Source: an uncultured Verrucomicrobia subdivision 3 bacterium (GTDB lineage Bacteria; Verrucomicrobiota; Verrucomicrobiia; Limisphaerales; UBA11358). Taken from it: 35,838 nucleotides of DNA. The DNA lies in contig CAIQWB010000068.1 in NCBI GenBank assembly GCA_903875465.1, positions 1 to 35,838 of the forward strand. The letters are read 5' to 3'. The notes under the pieces were generated by a model. The model did no database searches, had not been told where the DNA came from, and worked only from the letters and a program-made list of their open reading frames with translations. Each line of letters opens with the position of its first letter. Position 1 is the first letter of the stretch. This document shows positions 15,803 through 24,962 of the stretch, in pieces. The position numbers and the translations under genes are program-made.

Positions 15803-18800
15803 ATGCATTCATACTTCCGTCAACGTAGTTGGGCCGCTTCGAGGCTGGCCCTGGTCCTCGCCTGGGGGACCACCGCCTGGGCGGATTCCGGTTGGACGAC
15901 GGCCTTGCCCTACACCACCGGTACCATCCTCACCCCCAACTCCACCGTGGTGGGCGGCACGCGCTATGGCCGGGTCATTCGCTTGCAAAACAGTGGCACT
16001 GCTAATGGGACGCTGATCGCCACGTTTGAGGCCTGGCCCTATGACATGGGGATTTACCAGAGCACGGATGACGGGTTTACCTGGACGCAAATTGCCACGA
16101 CTACGGAAACGCAGTTTCCCGGATGGGCCTTCAAAGTGGAACCGGATCTGTTTGAATTGCCGGTCGCCATGGGTGGTTTGCCGGCGGGAACAATCCTGCT
16201 GGCCGGCAATGCGGAAAAGGGCAACGGCCATCAGTTGGAGATTTATTGCAGTCTGGACCATGGCTACACCTGGTATTACCGGGGCATGGCGGACAACAAC
16301 AGTGCCACCATGAAAGGGTTATGGGAGCCGCGTCTGGGGGCTTCGAGTTCCGGTCAGTTGGTGTGTTATTATTCGGACGAGCGGTTTTCCCCCACTTACA
16401 ACCAGTTGCTTGGGGAACGAGTTTCCCCGGACGGCGGGTTGACGTGGGGGGCCGAGCAGTATGTCTGCGCCATTCCGGACGGGGTGCAGCGCCCGGGCAT
16501 GGCGGTGACCACCAAGTTACCCAACGGCCAGTATGTCCTGAGTTTCGAGGCGGTGGGCACCCCCACCCTGAGCCAGGTCCATATCAAATTCTCCCCGGAT
16601 GGCACCAATTGGGGCACCGGGCCGACGGATTATGGCACCCCGGTGCAAACCGCCAGCGGGGCGTATGTCGGGGCCTGTCCGTACATCACCTGGTGTCCGG
16701 CAGGAGGTTCGAACGGCACGCTGGTGGTCAATGCGCAGTTTCTGTTGAACAGCCCAAATACCGACCGGGAAATCCTGATCAATACCAACCTTGGCCAGGG
16801 CAACTGGACCATGATGCCGGCGCCGGTGCAATGGCAGGGCGGCGGAAATATTCTGGCCGGCTGGAGTCAGGGGATGATCCCAACTGCCGATGGCCAGGGC
16901 ATCATCCAACTGGCCAGTTCGGTGAGTAGCAATACCAACAACAACCAGATGCTGTTTGGCCGGGCACAACTGGTGCTGCCGGGAAATGCTTATACTTATT
17001 TCAATCAAAACAGCGGCCTGGCACTGGGCATTCCTGGTAATTCAAGCGTGCCAGGCACCGGGTTGCAGCAGGCGGTGGGCAATGGCGGTCCCGCCCAGCA
17101 ATGGACGTTGAGCGACCAGGGTAACAATGTCTGGACTGTGACTAATCCCGGGAACCAACTCGCCTGGGATGATTTAGCCTGGAACACCGCGCCCGGCACC
17201 ACGGTGGATGAATTCACGTATAACGGTCTGCCTGTGCAACAATGGCGGCTCCGGCCTGTGGGCAATGGGGGATGGAAATTCATCAGCGTCAATGCCGGAC
17301 TACCACTCTCCGTCACCAATGCCTCGACCAGTCCAGGCGCGGCCATTGTGCTGGCGACCAGCCCGTCCAAGGCCGAGCAAAACTGGTTTCCCGGACAACC
17401 CGTCACCGCCCCGGCGGCGGTTTATGCGTTCGACGGGACCATTCTGGACAGCAGCGGCAATGGTTATCAGGGCACCTCCGTGCCGAATGTGCCCACGTAC
17501 GTGGCCGGCCGGATCGGCCCGCAGGCGTTGCCATTAAACGGGGTCAATAGCTACCTCCAAATTCCCCGCTCCATCGGGGCGGGCAGCGGCTTTGCCATTG
17601 CCTTCTGGCTGAAGACCACGGCCACCGGCGGCACCGGCACCAACTGGTACAACGGGGCCGGTTTGGTGGATGGCAATGTCACGGCGGTTACCAACGATTT
17701 TGGGGTGGCGCTGCTCAACGGCAAAATTGCCTTCGGGGTCGGCAACCCCGACACCACCCTGCCCTCTTCCGTCACGGTGAATGACGGCCTGTGGCATCAC
17801 GTCCTTGCCACGCGCAACGCCCTGAACGGGCTCATGAGCTTGTATATAGATGGCAACCTAAATACGAATGCCTTCGGTCCATTGGGCGGGCGCCTGTCCC
17901 CACCGTATTTACGCATCGGGAGTCTGCAAACGGGGAGCGCCGGGGGATTTTTCAACGGGGCCATGGATGAAGTTCGGCTTTATAATGGCTGGCTGGCCAC
18001 CAACCAAATAATGGCGCTCGCCCAGGTCAATTCGGGGAACTGGGCGGCGGACGCCGCCGATAATTGGAGCGCCGCCAGCCGGTGGACGTCCTATCCACTG
18101 GTGCCCGGTAACCATGCCGGCGACTATGCGGGCCTCCCATTCGATCTGTCCGCGCCGCGCACTGTCACGCTTGACACCAACTCTCGCACGTTGGGCCGGT
18201 TGAGTCTGGGCGATCCCACCGCGCCGTATTTTGGCTACACTCTCGCCGCCAGTGGCGGGGCGCAATTAACCTTCAATAACAGTGGGGCCGGTGCCAGTCT
18301 GGTGCAAAACAGCACCCAGGCCACGGATGTCATTACGGCCCCCCTCATCCTGGCCGATACTTTGAACATCAGCAATACCGCCACCCTCACCCTGGCCGGC
18401 CCCCTGACCGGCAGCGGTGGTGCGTTAAATAAATATGGCAGTGGCACCGTGCGCCTTACCGGGGTGGATACCAGCCCCGGTAACACGTTCGTCAAGGCGG
18501 GCACCCTGGTGGTGGATACTGGAGGAGCCATCACGAATACAACCTTTGATGACGTGGGCCAAACCACGGGGGACAATGCCACGGTCGTATTGCAAGGCAG
18601 CGGCACCTGGAGCACGGCCAGTGATTTCAATGCGGGCGACATTGGCAATAGCCTTGGCACGGTTAATATCACCGACTCCGCCACGCTGACGGTGAATGCC
18701 CTGTTCATCGGGTCCGCCAATGCCACCGCTTCCAGCGCGAACGGCACTATCAATCAAACCAATGGCACGGTAACCACGCTCAGCCCATACGATGGGGCTT

Positions 18801-20137
18801 TGGTGATTGGCGGGCGCAATGGCAGCAGTGCGCTGGGCACCGGCAATTACAACCTTTATGGCGGCACCTTAAACGTTAATAACGGGGGCAATGTTTGGAT
18901 TGGCGGTTATGGCACGGGGGCCTTAACTGTTACCGGAGGCCAGGCCACCTTGTCTGGCTATGTTTCCATCGGTCGATGGCCAGGTGCCACCGGTAGTTTG
19001 AATATTTCCGGTGGCAGTGTGGCTCAGACGAATACCAGCCGTTTTACCCTGATTGGCGAGGCGGGGACCGGCAGCTTAAACCTCTCCGGCACCGGGCAGT
19101 TCACGGTGGCGGGCCCGCCATTACTGCTCGGAAATATCGCGGGTACGGGTGCCGGCACGGTGAACCTGAATGGCGGTGCGCTGGTGGCCCCCAAAATTGT
19201 GTCGGGCGCCGGCACGAGTACGGTTAATTTCAATGGCGGCACCCTGACCGCCAGTGGCCCGGCCGCCAGCTTCCTGACCGGCCTGACCGCGGCGAATGTC
19301 CTGGCCGGTGGCGCCAGTCTCAACGACGGCGGCTTCGCCATCACCATTGGCCAGCCACTATTAAACGGCGGTGGCAGTGGTGGCCTGACCAAGCTCGGCC
19401 CCGGCACGACGACGCTGAACGGCATCAATACGTATACCGGAAACACAGTGATCACGGCGGGCACCCTCGCCTTGGGCCCGGGAGGCTCGCTGCCCGGCAC
19501 CGCGCTCATCAGCCTGGCGGGCGGAGCCAGTTTCGACGTCACTGGCCTGGCCTCACCGTTCACCCTGGGTGCTGGTCAGGTATTGTCCAACAACGCTGCT
19601 ACCACGGGCACCCTTAAAGGCAGCTTGAAGACTGGCTCCGGGGTGCTTTCCATGAGCTATGCCGCCGGCACCCCGGCCTTCATCATCAGTGCGGGCACAC
19701 TGAGCCTGTCGGCTGCGACCACCGTGGTGGTGAACAACGACGGACCAGTGCTGGGGGCCGGCAGTTACGAACTCATCGCGCCGGGTAATGGCGGAGCGGT
19801 CAGTGGTCCCCTGCCAGCCGTCACGGCCCATGGCATCGGGGCCGCAACCGCGTCCCTCGCGGCCTACAGTGGCGGGCTATGGTTGGTGGTGAATGGCAAT
19901 GCCGCACCCGGCATTACCAATTTCATTCATTCTGTTAACGGCACCAATTTGAACCTGGCCTGGCCTGCGAACCTTACCGGCTGGCGTTTGGTGGTGCAAA
20001 CCAACCGCCTTTCCCAAGGGGTCAGCGTCAACCTTGCGGATTACAGCACCGTGCCCGGCTCGGTCGCGACAAATCGGCTGACGGTGCCGATCAACCCAGC
20101 CCTGCCGGCGGAATTTTATCGGCTGGTGTACCCGTGA
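15803..20137 (+). CDS. Large secreted multidomain protein: sialidase-like, ricin-like, LamG and autotransporter-type beta repeats
   Basis: A 1444-residue exported protein; the ATG at 15803 is chosen because a signal peptide follows (about 1-27, ending TTAWA). Residues about 30-390 form a BNR/sialidase-like beta-propeller (QSTDDGFTWTQIA, CSLDHGYTWYYRGM, VSPDGGLTWG, FSPDGTNWG). About 392-533 is a ricin-type trefoil with repeated QQW-like motifs (AQQWTL, VQQWRL). About 536-744 is a LamG/concanavalin-like domain (DGLWHHVLATRN, MDEVRLYNGWL). About 745-1350 holds autotransporter-associated beta-strand repeats (LNKYGSGTVRLTG..., LTKLGPGTTTLNGINTYTGNTVITAGTLALG). The end is a WP...EFYRLVYP module. 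No C-terminal beta-barrel is present, so it is not a classical autotransporter. It probably binds and cuts a plant or algal glycan; an arabinan-type substrate is possible but unproven. Confidence 0.85.
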   Translation: MHSYFRQRSWAASRLALVLAWGTTAWADSGWTTALPYTTGTILTPNSTVVGGTRYGRVIRLQNSGTANGTLIATFEAWPYDMGIYQSTDDGFTWTQIATTTETQFPGWAFKVEPDLFELPVAMGGLPAGTILLAGNAEKGNGHQLEIYCSLDHGYTWYYRGMADNNSATMKGLWEPRLGASSSGQLVCYYSDERFSPTYNQLLGERVSPDGGLTWGAEQYVCAIPDGVQRPGMAVTTKLPNGQYVLSFEAVGTPTLSQVHIKFSPDGTNWGTGPTDYGTPVQTASGAYVGACPYITWCPAGGSNGTLVVNAQFLLNSPNTDREILINTNLGQGNWTMMPAPVQWQGGGNILAGWSQGMIPTADGQGIIQLASSVSSNTNNNQMLFGRAQLVLPGNAYTYFNQNSGLALGIPGNSSVPGTGLQQAVGNGGPAQQWTLSDQGNNVWTVTNPGNQLAWDDLAWNTAPGTTVDEFTYNGLPVQQWRLRPVGNGGWKFISVNAGLPLSVTNASTSPGAAIVLATSPSKAEQNWFPGQPVTAPAAVYAFDGTILDSSGNGYQGTSVPNVPTYVAGRIGPQALPLNGVNSYLQIPRSIGAGSGFAIAFWLKTTATGGTGTNWYNGAGLVDGNVTAVTNDFGVALLNGKIAFGVGNPDTTLPSSVTVNDGLWHHVLATRNALNGLMSLYIDGNLNTNAFGPLGGRLSPPYLRIGSLQTGSAGGFFNGAMDEVRLYNGWLATNQIMALAQVNSGNWAADAADNWSAASRWTSYPLVPGNHAGDYAGLPFDLSAPRTVTLDTNSRTLGRLSLGDPTAPYFGYTLAASGGAQLTFNNSGAGASLVQNSTQATDVITAPLILADTLNISNTATLTLAGPLTGSGGALNKYGSGTVRLTGVDTSPGNTFVKAGTLVVDTGGAITNTTFDDVGQTTGDNATVVLQGSGTWSTASDFNAGDIGNSLGTVNITDSATLTVNALFIGSANATASSANGTINQTNGTVTTLSPYDGALVIGGRNGSSALGTGNYNLYGGTLNVNNGGNVWIGGYGTGALTVTGGQATLSGYVSIGRWPGATGSLNISGGSVAQTNTSRFTLIGEAGTGSLNLSGTGQFTVAGPPLLLGNIAGTGAGTVNLNGGALVAPKIVSGAGTSTVNFNGGTLTASGPAASFLTGLTAANVLAGGASLNDGGFAITIGQPLLNGGGSGGLTKLGPGTTTLNGINTYTGNTVITAGTLALGPGGSLPGTALISLAGGASFDVTGLASPFTLGAGQVLSNNAATTGTLKGSLKTGSGVLSMSYAAGTPAFIISAGTLSLSAATTVVVNNDGPVLGAGSYELIAPGNGGAVSGPLPAVTAHGIGAATASLAAYSGGLWLVVNGNAAPGITNFIHSVNGTNLNLAWPANLTGWRLVVQTNRLSQGVSVNLADYSTVPGSVATNRLTVPINPALPAEFYRLVYP

Positions 20138-20199
20138 TTGCCTCGGCCGGGGCAGTAAAACCAACCAGAGGACGCCCCTGCCATCGATTGAAGCTAGCC

Positions 20200-21294
20200 C
20201 TACCAGGGGATCAGGTGCACCTGCGGCGTCTTAACCAGGGCAATTAAGAAATCCCCCGGGTGCAGGGCCAGTTCCGCACACGCCGCCTGGGTTAGCAACG
20301 CGGTCAGCGGAAAGGCACCCTCCAAATTTACCCGGACTTGCGGACCTTCCCGCTGGAGGCCTTGCACGGTCACCGCCAGCCGGTTGCGAGCGCTGGCGGT
20401 TGCCGCCCCTGGGCCACCTCGGGTCAGGATGACATCTTCCGCCCGGATGCAAACGTAGACCTCACCGGAAACCGATAATCCCGCCCCGGGCAAGGCCAAT
20501 AATTGCTGGCCACCCACTGCCACCACGGCCAGACCATCCCGGAGTTCCACCAATCGGCCGGGCTGGATGGTTTCGACCGCCGTCAATTCCGCCACGGCGC
20601 GGTTCACCGGCCGGCTGAACACCTCATGCACCACCCCCTGCTGGACATTGCGGCCAGCCTGCATCACCACCACGGTATCACCCAAAGCCAGGGCTTCAAA
20701 CCGGTCGTGCGTGACCAGCACCGTGGGGATGGCGAGGTGCCTTAGCCACTGGCGCAATTCAGCGCGCAAGTGCAACCGGGTGGGCGTGTCCAGGGCCGCC
20801 AGGGGTTCATCCAGCAAGAGCAACTGGGGTCGCCGCACCACCGCCCGCGCCAACGCCACGCGCTGCTGCTGTCCGCCGGAAAGCATGTGGGGCAGGCGTG
20901 CTCCCAGATCGGTGAGGCCCAACCAGTCCAGGGTTTCCGCCACCCGGGCCGTCTTTTCCGCCGCCGGCAGGGCAAACAAGCCATAGCCCACATTGCCTGC
21001 CACCGTAAGATGGGGAAACAAGGCATAATCCTGCGGCACATACCCCACGTCCCGCCGCGGGGCAGGTAGCGAGAACCGGCGGGCACCATCAAACCACGCT
21101 GAACCGGCGAACTGAATCTGGCCTTGATCGGGCCGATCCAAGCCGGCCAGACAGCGGAGAATGGTGGTCTTGCCCGAACCAGACGCCCCGAACAGCACTG
21201 TCACACCATCGCCCAGGCAAAGGTTGTCCACCCCAATTTCCGGTCCACCGGGAAATGTCCGGACAAAAGTGGCGATGAGCCGGGTGGCATTCAT
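20200..21294 (-). CDS. modC: Molybdate ABC transporter ATPase ModC
   Basis: A 364-residue ATPase that drives molybdate (or tungstate) import. It has Walker A GASGSGKTTILR, the Q-loop region VGYVPQDYALFPHLTVAGNV, signature LSGGQQQRVALARA, Walker B LLLLDEPLAALD and the switch HD in VLVTHD. The C-terminal part (about 290-360, with VRAED-like CIRAEDVIL and VRVNLEGAFPLTALLT) is a TOBE/Mop-type domain that senses oxyanion, as in ModC. The ATG overlaps the modB stop as ATGA (21291-21294). It is the last gene of the modABC operon and is convergent with the large secreted-protein gene. Confidence 0.95.
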   Translation of the reverse strand: MNATRLIATFVRTFPGGPEIGVDNLCLGDGVTVLFGASGSGKTTILRCLAGLDRPDQGQIQFAGSAWFDGARRFSLPAPRRDVGYVPQDYALFPHLTVAGNVGYGLFALPAAEKTARVAETLDWLGLTDLGARLPHMLSGGQQQRVALARAVVRRPQLLLLDEPLAALDTPTRLHLRAELRQWLRHLAIPTVLVTHDRFEALALGDTVVVMQAGRNVQQGVVHEVFSRPVNRAVAELTAVETIQPGRLVELRDGLAVVAVGGQQLLALPGAGLSVSGEVYVCIRAEDVILTRGGPGAATASARNRLAVTVQGLQREGPQVRVNLEGAFPLTALLTQAACAELALHPGDFLIALVKTPQVHLIPW

Positions 21295-21956
21295 GCGCGG
21301 CGTCCTTGCAACTGTTCACTGGCAAACACCGCCGTGAAGGCGATGATGGCCGACACCCCCGCGAGCAGCCAGGCATGGGCCTCGTCATCTGCCTGCACCG
21401 CCTGGTAAATCGCCAGCGGCAGCGTCATGGTCTGGCCAGGAATATTACCAGCAACCATGATCGTGGCCCCGAACTCGCCCAGGGAACGGGCGAAAGCCAG
21501 CAAAATACCCGCAACCACTCCGCGCCGGGCCAGCGGCAGGGTAATGGTGAAAAAGATGCGCCATTCCCCCGCGCCGAGCGTGCGGGCTAGTTGCTCGTAT
21601 CGCGCATCCACTTCCGCAAAGGCGGTGCGGGCCGCACGCACCAGCAACGGCAGCGACATCGCCGCCAAGGCCAGCACCACGGCGCGCCAGGTGAACACCA
21701 CCTCCAGCCCAAAGGCCCGGTGCAGCCAGCCACCGATCGGCCCATGCCGTCCAAATAATTCCAGCAGCACGAGTCCCGTGACCACCGGCGGCAGCACCAG
21801 GGGCAGCGTCACCAGGGTTTCGATAATGCTTTTGCCGCGCCAGTTATATTTTGCCAGCCACCAGGCCAGCGCCAGCCCCGGCGGCAGCACCAGCAAAAGA
21901 CTGGCCAGCGCCATGCGCAACGAAAACCCGATCAGCTGCCATTCCGCGACACTCAT
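21291..21956 (-). CDS. modB: Molybdate ABC transporter permease ModB
   Basis: A 221-residue inner-membrane permease with about five to six helices. The EAA-type loop contacting ModC is ARTLGAGEWRIFFTITLPLARRG, and GEFGATIMVAGNIPGQT is the strongly conserved ModB segment. Both ends overlap neighbours by four bases: its ATG with the modA stop (21953-21956) and its stop with the modC ATG. This implies translational coupling and balanced subunit production. Confidence 0.96.
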   Translation of the reverse strand: MSVAEWQLIGFSLRMALASLLLVLPPGLALAWWLAKYNWRGKSIIETLVTLPLVLPPVVTGLVLLELFGRHGPIGGWLHRAFGLEVVFTWRAVVLALAAMSLPLLVRAARTAFAEVDARYEQLARTLGAGEWRIFFTITLPLARRGVVAGILLAFARSLGEFGATIMVAGNIPGQTMTLPLAIYQAVQADDEAHAWLLAGVSAIIAFTAVFASEQLQGRRA

Positions 21957-22717
21957 GGGGGATTGGCGGCGGGAATGAGAAAACCGTATTGCTTAAAAAC
22001 GGCCGCGGCCGCCGCAGATTCCAAAAAACTCGCAAATTTTTGGGCCGCCACCGGCTGGGGGGCATCCTTGAGCAAAGCGAGGGGATAAACAATCCTCGGG
22101 CCCTCCGCCATGGGTATGGCATAAGCCACTTTCACATTGTGGGCCAGCCGGGCGTCAGTTCGATATACTATTCCGGCCTCCACATTGCCCGTTTCCACGG
22201 CGGCCAGTACCGCGCGCACATTGTCGCAGGGGATGACTTTTGGTTCGATGCTGGTCCAGAGACCCTGCTGTTGCAGGTAAATTTTGGCGTAGGTGCCAAC
22301 GGGCACGGTTTTCACGTCGCCCAGTGCCACGTGGGGGAAGTCAGCATTGGTCAATTCGGCAGACGAGGCCAGCGCGGCGTGCTCCGGCGTGGTAATGATG
22401 ACCAGCGAATTGCCCAAAACATCCTGCCGCGAACCGCTCACTAACAGCCCCTTCTGCGCCAGGGCATCCGCCCGGGATTCATCCGCGGAGAAAAAGAGAT
22501 CGGCCGGCGCACCCGCCTCAATTTGGCGCGCCAGCATGCCGGAAGCGGCGAAATTGAACACGATTTTATCGCTGGACTGCGCCTCATACCTGGCTGCCAG
22601 CGCCTGCAATGAATCCTTCAGGCTGGCGGCCGCAAAGACCGTGACAAGGGCGGCGGTCGCCCGGCTCGCCGTCATCCCCAAAATCAAGCATAAGGTGAGT
22701 GTTCGGAACTGGTTCAT
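21953..22717 (-). CDS. modA: Molybdate-binding periplasmic protein ModA
   Basis: A 254-residue substrate-binding protein. The signal peptide (about 1-22, ending SRATA) starts at the ATG at 22717; an ATG at 22732 adds five residues and is also possible. The mature N-terminus VTVFAAASLKDSLQALAARYE, then FNFAASGMLARQIEAGAPADLFFSAD and the later GIVYRTDA, are classic ModA motifs that bind the oxyanion through Ser, Tyr and main-chain groups. It delivers molybdate to ModBC. First gene of the operon, divergent from the phosphofructokinase gene. Confidence 0.95.
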   Translation of the reverse strand: MNQFRTLTLCLILGMTASRATAALVTVFAAASLKDSLQALAARYEAQSSDKIVFNFAASGMLARQIEAGAPADLFFSADESRADALAQKGLLVSGSRQDVLGNSLVIITTPEHAALASSAELTNADFPHVALGDVKTVPVGTYAKIYLQQQGLWTSIEPKVIPCDNVRAVLAAVETGNVEAGIVYRTDARLAHNVKVAYAIPMAEGPRIVYPLALLKDAPQPVAAQKFASFLESAAAAAVFKQYGFLIPAANPP

Positions 22718-22732
22718 GGCCGGAATAATCAT

Positions 22733-23049
22733 TTGCTTCACCCCTGAGCCGGGGCATTGGTCGCACAGTTCATGGGCCGAATCGTATCGCTCCCCGACTA
22801 CCTGCGGCAATGGTTATTTGTACCTGTGGCCCGGCCGGTCGAGGACCGCTCCAGGGCGCAAGGGAAAGGGGGGTGAAATCCTGCCGGCATTGCCTCCCGG
22901 CCCCGCCGTAAGATTTTGTTTGTAAGTTCTGCTGGACAAAAAAAAACGCGCGGCCTAGTTTCGAGACCAACACAGTGGCTGGACGATCCAGCCTGAAGCA
23001 GCAGCGGAAATGTGCTTTGTTTGACCCACAAAAACCCTAATAAATCATC
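22733..23049 (+). other. Divergent control region between modA and the phosphofructokinase gene
   Basis: 317 bases without a gene. It contains a GC-rich structured-looking block (about 22853-22912) with AAGGGAAAGG, GGTGAAATCC and CGGCCCCGCCGTAAG in order. These resemble pieces of a cobalamin riboswitch read on the plus strand, but the ACTGT segment and 3-prime B12 box are not evident. A hairpin GGCTGG/CCAGCC (22977-22993) lies 56 bases before the phosphofructokinase start. An A9 run is at 22938-22946. No firm promoter pair is visible on either strand. Confidence 0.4.
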
Positions 23050-24180
23050 ATGCCACCCAAACCGAAACGGATTGGAATTTTAACCGCCGGCGGCGACAGC
23101 CCGGGCCTCAACGCCGCCATTCGTGGCGTGGGCAAAGCGGCAATCGGCTTTTACAACATGGAAATCATCGGCTTCCGCGATGGTTTTCGCGGGCTGGTGG
23201 AGGATCGCCGACTCAAACTTGACAAATCCACGCTGGCCGGAATTTTGACCGTGGGCGGCACCATCCTCGGCACCAGCCGGGACAAGCCGCATCGGATGAT
23301 GATTGACGGGCGCATGCATAACATGACGGAGACGATTGTGAAGAATTACAAGCGTTTCGGCCTGGACGCTCTGGTTTGCCTGGGCGGCGGCGGCACCCAA
23401 AAAAATGCCCTGCGGCTCCATCAGGCTGGACTAAATGTGGTAACGCTGCCCAAAACCATCGACAACGATGTTTCGATGACCGACGCCACCTTCGGCTTTG
23501 CCACCGCCATGGACATTGCCACGGAAATGATTGACCGCTTGCACAGCACCGCCCACAGCCATCATCGCATCATCGTGGCCGAGGTCATGGGGCATCGCGC
23601 CGGCTGGCTGACCCTCGGTGCGGGCATTGCCGGTGGGGCCGATGTCATTTTAATCCCGGAAATCCCCTACGACATCAACAAAATTGCCGACGCCATTCGG
23701 CGCCGGAGCAAAAACGGCACAAATTTCAGCATTGTGGCCGTGGCCGAAGGTGCCATGGCCAAAGAAGAGGCCCGGGCCTATGCCGCCGCCGAAGCTCGCA
23801 AAGAGCGCGCCAAAAGCCAGAAGGAAAAATACGCCGCCAAAGTGGAACTCGCCACCCTCGAAAGCCGGCATGTCGGCAATACCACCCGCCTGGCCAAACA
23901 TCTCGAGGAACTCACTCATTTGGAATCGCGCCTCACCATTCTCGGATATGTACAGCGCGGCGGCACGCCTTCCGCCGCCGACCGGCTGCTCGCCACCCGG
24001 CTGGGCTGCGGTGCGGCGGATGCCATTGAAAAAGGCATTTTTGGCGTGATGATCGCCGCCAAGGGGGACGGCACAGAGGCGGTGCCGCTGGAGAAAGTAG
24101 CTGGCAAACGCAAAATCGTCCCGGTCGATCACTCTTGGGTGCAGACCGCCCGGCGCGTGGGGACCTGCATGGGCGATTGA
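23050..24180 (+). CDS. pfkA: 6-phosphofructokinase, probably ATP-dependent
   Basis: A 376-residue glycolytic kinase that phosphorylates fructose 6-phosphate. Motifs: [13 protein letters not shown] (14-26), [10 protein letters not shown] (111-120), catalytic PKTIDND (134-140, D138 as base), [10 protein letters not shown] (180-189) for sugar binding and [15 protein letters not shown] (298-312). G115 matches E. coli G104, which favours ATP, while K135 (Gly in E. coli) is more usual in PPi-using and trypanosome-like enzymes. G114 replaces the E. coli Mg-ATP Asp103. A highly charged Ala/Lys/Glu segment of about 40 residues (236-277) is inserted before the C-terminal sugar-binding part. The donor therefore needs an assay. 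A family A repeat begins 9 bases after the stop. Confidence 0.93.
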   Translation: MPPKPKRIGILTAGGDSPGLNAAIRGVGKAAIGFYNMEIIGFRDGFRGLVEDRRLKLDKSTLAGILTVGGTILGTSRDKPHRMMIDGRMHNMTETIVKNYKRFGLDALVCLGGGGTQKNALRLHQAGLNVVTLPKTIDNDVSMTDATFGFATAMDIATEMIDRLHSTAHSHHRIIVAEVMGHRAGWLTLGAGIAGGADVILIPEIPYDINKIADAIRRRSKNGTNFSIVAVAEGAMAKEEARAYAAAEARKERAKSQKEKYAAKVELATLESRHVGNTTRLAKHLEELTHLESRLTILGYVQRGGTPSAADRLLATRLGCGAADAIEKGIFGVMIAAKGDGTEAVPLEKVAGKRKIVPVDHSWVQTARRVGTCMGD

Positions 24181-24189
24181 TCCCTTTAA

Positions 24190-24416
24190 CCCGCACTCCG
24201 AAATTAAAATGGCTGGGATGTGTCCAGATGTTGGAGCAGAAACCCTTTGGAAAAATCGCCGGCCTACCCGCAGTGGTCTGGTGAGACTGCCGCTGCGCGA
24301 AGCACGCATCCTTAAAAATGGGCAACTGCTTGGCAGCGGCTTGGGAAGCCAATTTTCCCAAGCGTTTATGCCCAAGCGATGGATGCCGACCGGCCGTTTT
24401 AATTTCGGAGTTCGGG
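24190..24416 (+). repeat. Family A interspersed repeat, copy 2 (227 bp)
   Basis: Left end CCCGCACTCCGAAATTAAAA (24190-24209) mirrors the right end ending at 24416 with one mismatch in 20. Flanked by TTTAA on both sides (24185-24189 and 24417-24421), a perfect 5-bp duplication. It contains a 9-bp hairpin, GCTTGGGAA (24339-24347) with TTCCCAAGC (24355-24363). It fills the convergent gap after pfkA and may act as its transcription stop. The 45 bases from 24422 to 24466 hold nothing further. Confidence 0.93.
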
Positions 24417-24466
24417 TTTAAAACAAGGTCACCGTCCCGCATCCAAGCGGACCACCAAGCCGCAGA

Positions 24467-24925
24467 TCAATTCTGGTTTGGCCGGGCAGATCGTGACAAA
24501 AACAGGATGCCGCCGCCGCCAATAAAGCAGGCTGCCGTGTCCCCATAAAAGGGCAACGGCGGCAGCGACAAGCGCACGCCATGCACGAGTAAAATGACGC
24601 CCTCAATCACCATGAGCCAGCCAAACCAAGGTATGGCCAAATAATACTTTTGCGGCCATAACATCAAAACCAAATACCATCCGCCAACCAAGGCAAAGGC
24701 TCCCGCCGCCATGCGTAGCCAGTAATCCAGCATCCGGTCGTACGCGACCGGTTGGGCTCCCAATCCCTGTAAAGCTTCGATCGCTGCCGACCAGCTAAGA
24801 AAAACTCCCACCACGGAGACTCCCCAGGCAATTGCGGCAAAACCAAGAAACCATCGTAACAATCGCAATTGCCTGCCTGGCTGAAGTGCCTTGAGCCGGG
24901 CCGGCGGTTGGAAGCGTGTCGCCAT
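24467..24925 (-). CDS. Hypothetical four-helix membrane protein
   Basis: A 152-residue protein with a short basic N-terminus and about four membrane helices (roughly 22-44, 70-90, 97-115, 125-145). The loop after the first helix contains AIEALQGLGAQPVAYDRMLDYWLRMAAG, and the third begins PQKYYLAIPWFGWLMVIEG. The pattern resembles small, unassigned DUF-type membrane proteins; I do not recognise a named family or any catalytic motif. It is monocistronic by position: a hairpin and about 190 bases separate it from the hydrolase gene upstream on the same strand, and a family A repeat follows it. The single ATG at 24925 gives a sensible N-terminus. Confidence 0.65.
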   Translation of the reverse strand: MATRFQPPARLKALQPGRQLRLLRWFLGFAAIAWGVSVVGVFLSWSAAIEALQGLGAQPVAYDRMLDYWLRMAAGAFALVGGWYLVLMLWPQKYYLAIPWFGWLMVIEGVILLVHGVRLSLPPLPFYGDTAACFIGGGGILFLSRSARPNQN

Positions 24926-24962
24926 GCAGCAAGCGTGTTTTAGGTTTTCACTGTTGTCAACC

